From positions 167,323,521-167,383,520 of the forward strand of contig NC_081406.1 in NCBI RefSeq assembly GCF_030272615.1: 60,000 nucleotides of DNA. Reading direction: 5' to 3'. The notes beneath the pieces were generated by a model. It was not told the origin of the DNA, did no database searches, and worked only from the letters and a program-made list of their open reading frames with translations. Position numbers and translations under genes: made by a program. This document shows positions 48,501 through 58,480 of the stretch, in pieces. Source of the DNA: Cryptomeria japonica (lineage: Eukaryota > Streptophyta > Pinopsida > Cupressales > Cupressaceae). Within the stretch, counting starts at the first letter, position 1. Each line of letters starts with the position of its first letter.

Positions 48501-50494
48501 GCCTTGGCTTTGAAAAAGAGATCCTTCCTAAACTCAGATTCAAAGGAAAACCCAGCAAACCATTTTGCCCACCTACTGTAAAGAGGACACCTTTCATAAT
48601 CAAAGCACCATCAAGCAATATTGCCATTGCCCCATCGAGGCTCACAACCCCACCACAACCATCACCAGTGCCAAACATCCCATCAAACGAACCAGTAATC
48701 CTATCAGCAACACCATTTGTAGCAGCAACTATATTGGAACCCGCAGCAGCATCTATGGCACCAGTAGTTCCAGCAGAAGCCACTGAGTCACCATTACCGA
48801 TACTTCCAGTGACAAATCCATTAAACCCCATCACAATTCCTGCAGCACCGATCACTACAAGGATACATAAACCAATCACACCTACCGTGTTTAACTCCAA
48901 AGACATCCCAGTATGGTATAGCAATCGGATGCTGGAGAGTGATTCAGAGACCGACTCACATGAGTGGGAATTCGATTCAGTGCAACTTAACACTTCAGAT
49001 GAGGAAGACACATCACCACCTCCACCCCGCAAAGACATCCCTGTTTACGGAGAAGCACAGATAAAGACCACTTGGGTACCTGAGCTGGAAACATCTTCCA
49101 CAGACCCTACGTCTCATCCTACGCCTGATTCTGACAAGGAGAGTACCATCAACGACCTTCACCACACTGTCTTAACCCTCACTGATACATCTCCCGCACT
49201 TAACTTAATCGATGAAGTAATGCCCATTATCCACCCTGAACTCATCGAATGGAACCAATCAAATCCTCCATGTCTTGACCTCTTCCAAAACGATGAGGCT
49301 ATCATTGACTTTTTGGAATTAAGGGATAATCTACCAAGCGGGGATCACAAAGCTGGATTCGCCATTGAACTTAATAGCGCAGCATACTTCGGGGCGGATG
49401 CCAAACCCTTCAGCTGCAAAAATATAACAATAAAACATGGATCTTCCAGTGAAAATCACACTGTGGCACTGTTTGATCCGACAAAAGTAAAAAGAAAGAG
49501 CGTATCCAATGGTGAAAACCTCTCTGAGGCGCCTGAGGATGAAGGGTTTGACATTCTCCCTGCTAGTACACAACAGGAACGATCGACGATTCTCATTGAG
49601 GAGACTAAAGAATACAATGTGGGGACTCCTGAAAACCCTCATATCATACATCTGGCATCTCTGCTCACTCCAGAGGAACAGCCTAAGTTTATAGAGTTCT
49701 TCCAGAAGCGTCAGATCAACTTTGCATGGTCATATGCAGACATGCCTGGGCTTGATCCTGATTTAGTCATGCATCATCTCACAGTAGCAGAAGGAGCCAA
49801 ACCTGTTAAGCAGAAGCTTCGTAAGATGCATCCCCAGATTGCAGTGCTAGTCAAAACAGAACTCAAGAAACTTCTAGATGTTGGTTTCATTAGGCCAATT
49901 GATTATGCAGAATGGATCTCCAATATTGTGCCAGTCGGCAAACCAAAAGGGGGCATCCGCATTTGTACAGACTTCAGAGATCTGAATAAGGCATGTCCTA
50001 AGGATGACTTTCCCCTACCAAATATCGACATCATAGTGGATTTGACAGCAGGACATGCCATGCTTTCACTCATGGATGGCTTTTCAGGATATAATCAAAT
50101 AAAGATCGCACCAGAGGATCAACATAAGACAACCTTCACATGTCCATGGGGCACATACTGCTGGAATGTAATGCCTTTTGGTCTAAAGAATGCAGGAGCA
50201 ACCTATCAAAGAGCAATGACCACCATCTTCCATGACATGATGCATACTATGATGGAAGACTATGTGGATGACTTACTAGCAAAATCACTCACAAGAGAAG
50301 GACATCTCCATATCTTAGATCAAATCTTTGATAGACTGGAACAATATCATGTTCGACTCAACCCAAAGAAATGTGTCTTTGGAGTAACCTCTGGGAAGCT
50401 TCTAGGATACATTGTCTCAAGCAAAGGTATTGAGGTCGATCCAGCAAAGGTTAAGGCAATAATGGACATGCCACCTCCAAAGAATATCAGTTAG
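45599..50494 (+). CDS. gag-pol: Gag-protease-G-patch-reverse transcriptase part of the Tat-clade polyprotein
   Basis: This gives 1631 codons from an ATG in good context (aaaATGGCT). Residues about 175-285 are the Gag capsid-like domain. At about 461-477 is a knuckle variant, CEFHQGRGHKTSNC, of CX2HX4HX4C form. The aspartic protease motif is LIDNGAG at about 681. Residues about 927-975 look like a G-patch (KGLLIMQRMGYDGQSALGYC and a following LGF). A Pro/Ala/Thr-rich linker (about 1000-1090) and an acidic patch follow. Reverse transcriptase is about 1400-1630, with KGGIRICTDFRDLNKACPKD, PFGLKNAGATYQR and the catalytic YVDD at about 1555. The frame ends at an in-frame TAG (50492-50494) in the link between reverse transcriptase and RNase H. 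The same frame continues open beyond it, so this is one polyprotein with a single nonsense or read-through codon. Confidence 0.92.
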   Translation: MAQTRSQSRQREIEIEEEEDNLNEFQEALGGNVNDENPSSPTPSTIERVQHNPHFNRLFDEILRSNADAHFLRLAQEGAKLPSDFDLAQLRQASERQSRHEEERGRNHIRYNIPRGNPPPPPPNEMEMLRQQVANLAQQLHSGVRTNQFSLNDICPYPFDRNLYMPPFPRGFETPKFEKYRGKGDPRDHVREFHSACLEVAYEDTYLMRLFPQSLGGTTTSWFSRLPGGIRTFEELIQKFLSHYSYNIERDITMADLCNTKQKPGELFAVFLQRWRQMSSRRSLQLPERELVEIFISNLNEEMEFHLDVKDTDSFNDMITKGIKCERALIKKGLIKIFNEPKDAPRPRFNSDKPNFWNKNKNIVNDGVVDARTVQNAQPVVRFAGQNPPPQNNTNVPLNQGRITSHDEPRPRPQKQKRTYTPLGEPIETVLRQLLSQNLVTLPKLSNYEPQVKPAWWKDTEHCEFHQGRGHKTSNCHRLKDLIQDLIDRGEIEIEGHDPKTTNNDHLMFKNPLPSQDQRGPSTSRRGTDTTDYTQAAYNYTVNHLYDASEQIATITFKNPTSNCNVVTRRGKVTIKAAPQGTTSVPKQYNLVEQLDKTPALISILELLRLSPSHKTILDQALQEASVPANLNTDQFQAMVGSLKSSPCLTFSESDNSSFQQPHNASLHIEGFVNQHRIKRVLIDNGAGLNICTLQLVTALGYAIESVDPRKKITIKAYDDAERSSKGAVVLPIRVGPVVKHIICQVLDLPLPYNLLLGRPWIHAMQAVPSTYHQCIKFPHNGAEITILGDANPFAFCNNISHQPEITVPNNREAISSTSYVNPASLASSNTPIPKQEKLKMKIAEEGPGEYNLSQLFCVGQMPTSPRTHGKPQQLLQQPLITPPCALMPFILGKSQEEETQDEDLADWIYKDPITTDKPQVTLPTEQYGKGLLIMQRMGYDGQSALGYCKQGRHEPLLPEFKPKGNTSLGFEKEILPKLRFKGKPSKPFCPPTVKRTPFIIKAPSSNIAIAPSRLTTPPQPSPVPNIPSNEPVILSATPFVAATILEPAAASMAPVVPAEATESPLPILPVTNPLNPITIPAAPITTRIHKPITPTVFNSKDIPVWYSNRMLESDSETDSHEWEFDSVQLNTSDEEDTSPPPPRKDIPVYGEAQIKTTWVPELETSSTDPTSHPTPDSDKESTINDLHHTVLTLTDTSPALNLIDEVMPIIHPELIEWNQSNPPCLDLFQNDEAIIDFLELRDNLPSGDHKAGFAIELNSAAYFGADAKPFSCKNITIKHGSSSENHTVALFDPTKVKRKSVSNGENLSEAPEDEGFDILPASTQQERSTILIEETKEYNVGTPENPHIIHLASLLTPEEQPKFIEFFQKRQINFAWSYADMPGLDPDLVMHHLTVAEGAKPVKQKLRKMHPQIAVLVKTELKKLLDVGFIRPIDYAEWISNIVPVGKPKGGIRICTDFRDLNKACPKDDFPLPNIDIIVDLTAGHAMLSLMDGFSGYNQIKIAPEDQHKTTFTCPWGTYCWNVMPFGLKNAGATYQRAMTTIFHDMMHTMMEDYVDDLLAKSLTREGHLHILDQIFDRLEQYHVRLNPKKCVFGVTSGKLLGYIVSSKGIEVDPAKVKAIMDMPPPKNIS

Positions 50495-52885
50495 CTAAGG
50501 ACACTACAAGGACGGCTTCAATCTATCCGCAGATTCATTGCACAATTGGCTGATAAGTGTCACCCATTCACACACCTGCTACACAAGAACATCCGCTTTC
50601 AGTGGGATGACAGATGCCAGCAAGCATTTCAGGCACTTAAAGACTATCTCATGAATCCACCATTGCTGATGCCACCAGATCCAAGTAGACCATTATTGCT
50701 CTATATCTCAGCAACAAGTACAGCATTGGGTGTACTACTGGCACAACATAATGCAGAAGGAAAAGAGTGTGCTATTTACTACATCTCTCGCACACTTGTG
50801 GGCTATGAACTCAATTACACACCTATTGAGCGAGCTTGCCTAGCAGTAATCTTGGCAGCCACTAAACTGAGGCACTATCTGTTAACACACAAGGTGCAAC
50901 TCATTGCAAAGATTGATCCACTCAAGTACTTACTTAGCAAAGCAGCATTGACAGGTCGTTTGGCCAAATGGGTAATGATTCTAAGTGAATTTGATATTGA
51001 GTATGTGGACCGTAAAGCTATCAAAGGTCAAGTTATTGCAGATCAATTGGCCGCTGCACCACTCATAGGCGATCATCCTCTCATTTCCAATTTTCCAGAT
51101 GAAGAGATATTCATGATCACAGAAGCACAGCCATGGAAACTATATTTTGATGGTTCATACACTAGGCACGGCTCGGTGGCAGGCATTCTGTTTATCACAC
51201 CTCAAGGTGATAGCATCCCGAAGTCTTACAGGCTCACATTTCCATGCACAAACAACATAGCAGAGTATGAGGCCTTGATCACAGGACTCAGGTTAGCCAT
51301 ACAATGGAAATTACAAGAACTACAAGTATATGGCGATTCCCAACTAGTCATTCGACAAGCAACAGATGAATATCAGACCAAAGATGATAAACTCATGCCA
51401 TACAAGCAAATGGTGGACAATCTAAAAACATCATTTACTACTATCACTTTTGAGCAGATACCAAGAGATCAGAATCGAGCTGCTGATGCCATGGCTACCA
51501 TCGCATCTCTACTAGATCTTCCACAGAATTCAACACGCTACGAGTTCTTGGTAGAACAGCTTTGGATCCCCGCTTATGATATCCCTGAATCTGAGATGAT
51601 ATGTCGCCTTGTCGGTTCAGAATCCCCATGGTATGGTGAGTTCTACACCTATCTCCGTGATCACACCCTTCCTCCTAACCAATCAAATAACCAACGTAAA
51701 ACCTTCATTCGCCAAACTGCTCGATATACCATTATTGCCGAAACCCTATACCGACGCAGTCTTGATGGTACTCTCCTTCGATGTCTGGAACAAGATGAGA
51801 TAACAAAGGCTTTGGAAGAGGTACATGAAGGAATTTGCGGGACTCACTCAAGTGGTCCGTCACTAGCCAAGAAACTCATGCGAGCTGGATACTATTGGCC
51901 ATCTATGGAAAAGGATTCCTACTACTTTGTCAGGAAATGCAAGAAATGTCAAGTTCATGGCGACCTGATACATGCACCAGCACAGGAACTACAACCAATC
52001 ACAACACCATGGCCTTTTTGTCAATGGGGCCTTGACCTTGTGGGTAAAATCCATCCATCTTCATCCAATGGCCATAAATTCATTATTACCGCCACCGAAT
52101 ATTTCACCAAGTGGATCGAAGCTGTTCCACTTACCCAAGTCACCGGCAAGCAGATCGCCTCATTCATCCTCAACTACATCATCTGCCGGTATGGTGTACC
52201 CATGTCCATCGTCACAGATAACGGTCTTCCTTTTAAAAATCAGGATGTCCGTGAACTTTGTGAGAAATTTCATATCCAACACCGCTTTTCCACTCCCTAT
52301 TACCCACAAGGCAATGGTCAGGCCGAAGCATCCAATAAAAACATATTGAGAATCCTAAAGAAGACAGTCAATGATGCCGGTCGTGATTGGCATGTTCAAT
52401 TGAATCCAGCATTATGGGCATATCGAACTAGCATTCGAACCCCTACAGGTGCAACTCCTTATTCATTGGTCTATGGTGCTGAAGCTATCTTACCTATTGA
52501 GGTCGAGATACCATCATTACGGGTTTCCTTGCACAATCTCATCGATGATGAAGCCTACAGAGTATCCCGTCTTCAGGACTTAGAGTTACTAGATGAGAAG
52601 CGACAAGCTGCATACAATCACCTCAAAGCCTATCAGCAGCGCATGAGTAGAAGTTACAATCACCGAGTTAGATCTCGTACATTTGAGGTAGGTGATCTTG
52701 TTCTTCGAGAAAATCCTCGCAACCAACCAAATAGCGAACATCAAGGCAAGTTTGAATCAAACTGGTTGGGCCCATATGTTGTCACTGCTGTATTCGGGTC
52801 CAGGGCATATCAATTGGCTACATCAGACGGAGAACCGCTCGCAGATCCAATCAATAGCATGCACCTCAAACGGTTTTATACCTAA
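50495..52885 (+). CDS. pol: RNase H, second RNase H and integrase part of the Tat-clade polyprotein
   Basis: This is in the same frame as the upstream part and continues directly after the TAG. The first Met is at 50546, and residues here are counted from it. The normal retroelement RNase H spans about 1-175 (FQWDDRCQQAF, YTPIERACLA). A second, archaeal-type RNase H (about 193-325) has DEDD residues in LYFDGSYT, NNIAEYEAL, VYGDSQLV and NRAADAMA. Integrase follows: an HHCC zinc finger (about 427-470, HEGICGTH and CKKCQ), then a DDE core in GLDLVG (about 495), VTDNG (about 557) and GQAEASNK (about 593), and a GPY-type tail (NWLGPYVV, about 739). It ends with TAA at 52883-52885. I see no chromodomain, as expected for Tat. 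If the TAG is not read through, this part is not made. Confidence 0.92.
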   Translation, partial: LRTLQGRLQSIRRFIAQLADKCHPFTHLLHKNIRFQWDDRCQQAFQALKDYLMNPPLLMPPDPSRPLLLYISATSTALGVLLAQHNAEGKECAIYYISRTLVGYELNYTPIERACLAVILAATKLRHYLLTHKVQLIAKIDPLKYLLSKAALTGRLAKWVMILSEFDIEYVDRKAIKGQVIADQLAAAPLIGDHPLISNFPDEEIFMITEAQPWKLYFDGSYTRHGSVAGILFITPQGDSIPKSYRLTFPCTNNIAEYEALITGLRLAIQWKLQELQVYGDSQLVIRQATDEYQTKDDKLMPYKQMVDNLKTSFTTITFEQIPRDQNRAADAMATIASLLDLPQNSTRYEFLVEQLWIPAYDIPESEMICRLVGSESPWYGEFYTYLRDHTLPPNQSNNQRKTFIRQTARYTIIAETLYRRSLDGTLLRCLEQDEITKALEEVHEGICGTHSSGPSLAKKLMRAGYYWPSMEKDSYYFVRKCKKCQVHGDLIHAPAQELQPITTPWPFCQWGLDLVGKIHPSSSNGHKFIITATEYFTKWIEAVPLTQVTGKQIASFILNYIICRYGVPMSIVTDNGLPFKNQDVRELCEKFHIQHRFSTPYYPQGNGQAEASNKNILRILKKTVNDAGRDWHVQLNPALWAYRTSIRTPTGATPYSLVYGAEAILPIEVEIPSLRVSLHNLIDDEAYRVSRLQDLELLDEKRQAAYNHLKAYQQRMSRSYNHRVRSRTFEVGDLVLRENPRNQPNSEHQGKFESNWLGPYVVTAVFGSRAYQLATSDGEPLADPINSMHLKRFYT

Positions 52886-55268
52886 GGTATACATATCAGA
52901 AAATATCAAAAACATTCAGAAAAATGTCCTGAAGAAAATATAAAAACATTCAAAAAAGTAAAGAAAAATCATGCATCCAAACGGTGAACAACCACTCCGG
53001 TGGCACCTTGGGTAAGAACGATGGTGAAAACCTGGCAAACAGGCGCCACTCGTAAAGGCTATGGCTCCATTATCTTTCAGACTTGTGGCGATCACATCTA
53101 CTTCATACATACATCCATCCATCCATCAACCATGGCTTGTTATTCCTCTGCAATTATGATAGTACTCCATACATCTTGCATCCCGCTTTTTCATAGTCAT
53201 GTCTAAAACTGGGGGCAATGCCTTTAACCTATTGATGGAAGTGGATTCTACATTGTCTTATGATTCATTAAGTTCTTCATTCAAACAATCATCAAAAATC
53301 CAAAAACATTCAAAAATATCTCGCAAAAATACCAAAAACATTCAAAACAATTCAAAATCCAAAAACATCGACAAACCATTGAAAAATCCAACAAAAACAC
53401 GACAATACATTGTACATACCCATCTGAGTAGATCCCAAACAAACATTGCGACATACTTAACAAAATGACCATTTATCAATCAAACCAATCAACATCAAAC
53501 AATCAGAAACTGTCTTTAAACAAGGATGCATCCTTCCTTACAAAAACAAAGACAAGATGACATTTTCTTTGACAAGAAAATTCTGTTTACACTATCAAAT
53601 ACTTGGTTGATTTCTGGTCTAGTAATTTATATTAGGATCTTTCAGCATTGTTTTGTATCATTTGCGCATTATTTCCGATGAAGTTCTGGGGCATGTACTA
53701 ATGGTGTCTACGTGGGAAGTTCACTAAGCTACGTAATCTTATGCCAAATACAGTCATAGATCATTACGGCTTGCTGACTACAGCATATACCTCGACCATA
53801 TGAGCATGAACCATTACCAAGGATCCATATTCTTTTATTCTTTATGTATATACTATTTGTTTACAGGTACAATGCTCATTCTTTGGTTCCTCCTCATCCA
53901 ATTTGGATAAAGGTTTTTATTTCTTAGTATGGTATGCACTTGTCTCAGGATATGATCAGCCTAAGATCAAGGAGGACGATCCAAGTCATGCATGAACGGT
54001 GATAATCCTTATCTGTTCCGCAAGCAATACTCAGGTCAACTTGATCCATTATATCAAGTTGCTTGTATTAACTTGCTATATCAAAATCCATGTAAGAAAT
54101 ACTCTGGTCATCTTGAATCATTATGTCAAGATGCTTGTATTCTCTTCCAACATTTTAAAAGCTCAATGATGAAAATAGAGCACTATGGATCGTCATTCCA
54201 TCTCATCTGTATATACTGCATTCCGTTGCATTCCATCCATCCATACATTCATAAATAGCTGCATATCATTCATACATAGTAATGACAATGGATACTCTCT
54301 TTTCCTCTTCTTCCATAGGAATGTAATAGGTCCTCCATTTCTTCTATCTAACATTGAACCCCCCCCCCCCCAACCCTCCCCATCTCGATAATCAGCATCA
54401 CATACCCTACATCGTGTCCCAATCAACCTAATCAAGCCACGTTCATCACCATCCATCTCTAAATAGGAGGGATTGTGTTTCCTATGCTAAGTCATCCAAT
54501 AAGTCAAGCCAGTTACTCTGTCTACACAGATACATCGACTCACACACACCTAGACTATCAACAGATACTCTGATCAAGTATCTTCGAGTCTCAACAGGTA
54601 ATCGATTATGGTAATCCTAGACTACATCAGGCATTTATCACAATGACCTAGTCTCAACGGGGCTGCCATGATTCCCCACAACCATCCATCACATGCACAC
54701 ACTATCAATTGATCAACCAATCAAACACAATCCAACGGACAATTACATCAATTGTCTATGTCTCAACGAGTATTTTGCTTCAGATACCTTGACTTCATCG
54801 GACAATTACATCAATTGTCTAAGTCACCATCAGGTCACTTTGATTCACTTACTCAGACTTTATCATGTTCAAGCGACCAACTGACATCAACTGTCACGCT
54901 TTGACTTGACCGGGGCAATTAAACCGATTGCACCAGATTGTCCAACCAATTTTGATCAATTGTATAGCATCAATCAAAACCCCACACTACATCTGCTATG
55001 TATCTCTTGCATGACCTCAGGGTACTCGCTGGCTTGTTGTTTCTTCATATTCACTCCATTTTCTCCCATTCTTTCATCATTAGTTCTAATTTCTTCTATT
55101 CTACATCCCCTCCACTTTTCATTCTTTTTCGAGAGATCGCCCGATTTTTCAAAAAAATTCGGCCCATCTCTCGAGGGGGCATACCACCCATTAAATTTAC
55201 ATTTTATGGGGCATTTCTTCACACCTATTTTTCTTTCTTTGAAACGACGCGATAAACCACACCGTCTC
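52886..55268 (+). other. 3' region of the Tat-clade element, no recognised gene
   Basis: No envelope-like or other protein is recognisable. It contains A-rich text with a repeated 'caaaaacattcaaaaa' phrase (near 52907 and 53298), a C13 run near 54360, and a periodic stem-loop array at 54550-54960. Small frames near 53992-54258 and 54906-55286 are not supported by any domain. Confidence 0.6.
54550..54960 (+). repeat. Degenerate array, about 33-bp period, with stem-loop units
   Basis: A 'GTCTCAAC-A/G-GG'-like phrase recurs at about 54553, 54586, 54620, 54649, 54758, 54791, 54822, 54856 and 54903, mostly 29-34 bp apart. Between phrases lie short inverted repeats: AGATACT with AGTATCT (about 54563-54583), GACAATT with AATTGTC (54738-54756 and again 54801-54819), and GCAAT with ATTGC (about 54915-54931). 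The stems differ between units but pair. Confidence 0.6.
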
Positions 55269-55281
55269 AAAGAGGGGCAAA
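55269..55281 (+). promoter_or_regulatory. Polypurine tract of the Tat-clade element
   Basis: AAAGAGGGGCAAA directly precedes the 3' LTR. It is purine-rich with one C and is the expected primer for plus-strand DNA synthesis. Confidence 0.8.
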
Positions 55282-57114
55282 TGTAGTCACATAAATCTGT
55301 CCACTTAATTAAATGAATACTTAGTATTTATTTGATTATTTAACCATCAATTAATAATTAATTAAAATAATATTTAATTAATTCATCTTAACCCTATTCT
55401 CCTATTAATTAAATAAATTATTCAATTTATTTGATTTAATTCACTTAACCAAATTCAGACCATTAATTAAATAAATAAATCATATTTATTTAATTAAATC
55501 TTCTCTCACATTTAAATAAATTAATATTTATTTAAAACCCCCAAAATCCCACCTCTCACATTTAAATAAATAAATCATTTATTTAAATCACCTTTATCCT
55601 CCACCCACTTGTATTTTCCTACAAAAGCAAGTTGCACAATTATTTTAAATAAATAATTTATTTAAAACACCTTTATCCTCCACCCACTTGTATTTTCCTA
55701 CAAAAGCAAGTTGCACAACTATTTTAAATAAATTATTTATTTAAAATCCTATTTATCCTCACCCACTTGAAACCTTTAATGGTTTCCCTTAAAGTAGTCA
55801 AACTTGATGGCTTTAAAGTCTTCAAACTTGATGGCTTCCTTCTATAGTCTTCTTAAGACTTTAATGGTTTTCCTTAAAGTCTTCAAGCCTTTAATGGTTT
55901 CCCTCAAAGTCTTCAAGCATTTTAAATGCTTTATCTTCCTTTTTCTCATTTAAATAAATTAATATTTTTTAAATATTTATCCAAATGCAACTTACACCAT
56001 TTAATTGAAATAAATGATTTTATTTTAATTGAAAATACCAAAATTTCTCCCACTTGCATTTTCCTACAAAATCCACTTGCATGCCTAAACCCCTTCTAAA
56101 TTCTTCTAAACCCTTCCTAATTAGCCTAATCCATCCCCTAAATATTGTCACATTCCTAAGCAAATTGGAGTCACTTCTCAAAGACTCCAAAGTCTTTGAA
56201 AAGCAATTAATGCTTTGTGTGTTCAACAAATTAACCCTCAAAGTCTTGGATAACCTTTGAAAGCTTCCAACCTTCAACCACTAAATGGCTCAAAGTCTTG
56301 GATAACATTTGGGTTGAATTAACCATTAATGGTTAATTCAACCCTCCCACATGGTTAAAACATTTGTTTTGACTCAACCTCTACCCAACCCAAAGGTCTC
56401 ATCAGGCCATTAATGCTTTGACCATGATTATCTCTTAAACATTTGCACAAAGGTTTATCCTTGGATTAACTCTTAATCCAATGGGTAATCTTAATTTAGA
56501 CTTGACCCTTACCTTCTAGATAACCATGAGGTCTTCTCAGGCCTTTAATGCCTCCAACCTCTTCTCTCAACCCAATCCTATGTTGAAACTTGTCACCATT
56601 TTATTGGTGCCAATTGTGCACATGGATCCCCAACTTTCAATCCTAACCCTTGTTAAGATTGCTCAATCTTAACCCTTCATTTCCCCATTTCTTCTATAAA
56701 TAGAACCCTTCTCCTCAAGCAAAAGAGAAGCATTTTAGAGTATTGTTGTTATACTGGCATTAGCATAGAGCTTTTTCATAGCATCACTATCTACTCTAGC
56801 ATAGTATTTAGCTTTTCATTTCATATTTGAAGCTTAGTATTAAATCTCAATCCTCCATAAGCATCCATAGTGCAAAAAGCTGCTGAGAGCTACACTCATT
56901 TGGGACTTGGAGAGGAGAGGAACAAGGGAGGAGCAACTATGAGCATCTTGATTAGCTATTTCATTTTATGTTTATATGCTTTCTATTTCATGCTTAATAT
57001 CTCTCTTGATATGCCTGTTTAGGATAATCTTTTGTTGCTAACACTAACGTTTGTTTCTTGTGCTCTTGTGTGTGTTGCCATCAAACAGATTTTCTAATCC
57101 TTTTTGCAGAGCAT

Positions 57115-57116
<2 letters not shown>
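55282..57116 (+). mobile_element. 3' LTR of the Tat-clade element
   Basis: This 1835-bp direct repeat of 41029-42863 has the same TG and CA ends and one base difference seen by eye. It is followed immediately by the resumed TA run. The TATA copy is at 56694-56703. Confidence 0.95.

Positions 57117-57148
<32 letters not shown>
57117..57148. repeat. (TA)n microsatellite, right part
   Basis: About 32 bp of AT dinucleotides continue the run interrupted at 41028. Confidence 0.9.
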
Positions 57149-57150
<2 letters not shown>

Positions 57151-57778
57151 CTCAATGATGTAAAATATTTTTCAAATGAGGGTGACAATTATATTGTAGT
57201 TCTATTGAATCTTAGGTGAAAGTTATGGAATTCTAATGAGTTTAATTCTTGCAGATTGCCCTCAAGACAAGGTTAGTTATATGAGGTTGTTATGATGCAA
57301 TAAGATTACTTGAACAACTTTTAGCAAAGGTTGATCTAGATTCTTTATAGTTTTACTTGGTTTTGAGACAATTACATGCATGAACAAACCTCCAACACTA
57401 CAATTCTTAGAACAAAACCAATCCACAACCACCTTTGCAGCACTGGGCAAGAACTACACTGCCTTGTAGCACTTGTTTAGTTTAGGACCTTACTCATAGA
57501 TATCCAATGCACAAACCATAAAACATCCTAACAGGGCTTAATGAAAATATATTAATGTAATGTAAAACAAATACAAATGGAACTAATAAATAATTGATAC
57601 ATAAAATCTTTAACTAATAGAATTTAGGAATAATAATGAAATTCTACTTAATAGTACTTCAAACATGTAATACTTACTTAAAAGGTATGAACATTGTGTG
57701 TAAAATAGAAATAAACCTTACAAAAGAGTTAGAAATAAACACACATTTTAAGGATTTTTTTAATCTTAGAAACATCAT
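57149..57778. other. AT-rich sequence without genes
   Basis: Nothing was recognised between the microsatellite and the copia LTR. Confidence 0.5.
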
Positions 57779-58467
57779 TGTTGGAAAATAAGGTGTTGTA
57801 CATCTTGCATAATAATGTTGTAATTTAATATCTATTTATTATGTGATGTTGCACATGGACATGTAACATGTATATTTTCCTTTGGAATATTTTCAAAGCC
57901 ACTATAATGTTGTATTGTAATATTGTAATTATTTAATATTGGAGAAATATATTTAAAAAGAGAAAATTTAGTACCCAATATTAAATGTGGGGTCAAGGGT
58001 TAGTTGTGAGCACATGGTTTTACTTTACCACTAGTTGTAATTGTGTGAGTTTGAGTCTATAAAAGTAAACAAATATCTAGTGGTTAAGGTTGATTGATGG
58101 TGTTGGGTTGTCATTGTATTCAGTCCTTTGGAGGATTGTATTTGTGGAACATGACATGGGATGTGTGGATTTATGCTTGGACACATGAGAATGCATTAGA
58201 GGTCATGATGGTTTGAAGGTATTCATTGTAACTCAATAGGAGCTTTGTATTGTTTTATGGCTCATTAATATAGATTATGAATGGTTTTGGAGGCTAGGTT
58301 TTTCCCTCATCAAGGTTTTCCCAAGATATATCTTGTGTTATCTTGTGTCTTATCTATTTGATCTTTGCATTATGGTGATTTTGTAAGCTTGTATACATGC
58401 TTTTCTCTCATGGGTTATGTAGGAAATGGATTATTAGAATGTGGGTTTAAAGCATTATTTCTTAACA
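57779..58467 (+). mobile_element. Copia 5' LTR, 689 bp
   Basis: It opens TGTTGGAAAATAAGGTG and closes TTAACA, with TGTT and AACA as inverted ends. It has the copia-type block 'ctaggtttttccctcat' followed by 'ggttttccc' (about 58295-58322). A decayed iMet primer site follows two bases later, so this is a 5' LTR. No 3' LTR or copia gene is seen downstream, so the element is truncated or continues beyond the window. Confidence 0.7.
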
Positions 58468-58469
58468 AG

Positions 58470-58480
58470 TGGTATTAGAT
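58470..58480 (+). promoter_or_regulatory. Decayed primer-binding site (tRNA-iMet type)
   Basis: TGGTATTAGAT differs from the usual TGGTATCAGAG at two positions, and starts two bases after the LTR end. Confidence 0.65.

Larger units (their letters stand above)
41029..57116 (+). mobile_element. Tat-clade Ty3/gypsy LTR retrotransposon, complete, about 16.1 kb
   Basis: The element has two 1835-bp LTRs that differ at one base by eye (T at 41208, C at 55461), a primer site, a 2.7-kb leader, a gag-pol frame, a 2.4-kb 3' region and a polypurine tract. Domain order is Gag, protease, G-patch, reverse transcriptase, RNase H, a second archaeal-type RNase H, then integrase. The double RNase H is diagnostic for the Tat clade (established knowledge). 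The flanking 5 bp are ATATA on both sides, but they lie inside a TA repeat and so are weak evidence. Insertion is recent. The one visible defect is a TAG inside pol. Confidence 0.93.

Noticed and set aside
50546-52885. A separate integrase gene with its own start
   Set aside because: The ATG at 50546 is only the first Met after the TAG; the open frame is continuous with the upstream polyprotein and starts inside the RNase H linker.
54906-55286. 126-codon frame with hydrophobic stretches before the 3' LTR, considered as an envelope-like gene
   Set aside because: It overlaps the stem-loop array and runs into the polypurine tract and LTR; two other frames are equally open, and no signal peptide plus transmembrane layout is convincing.
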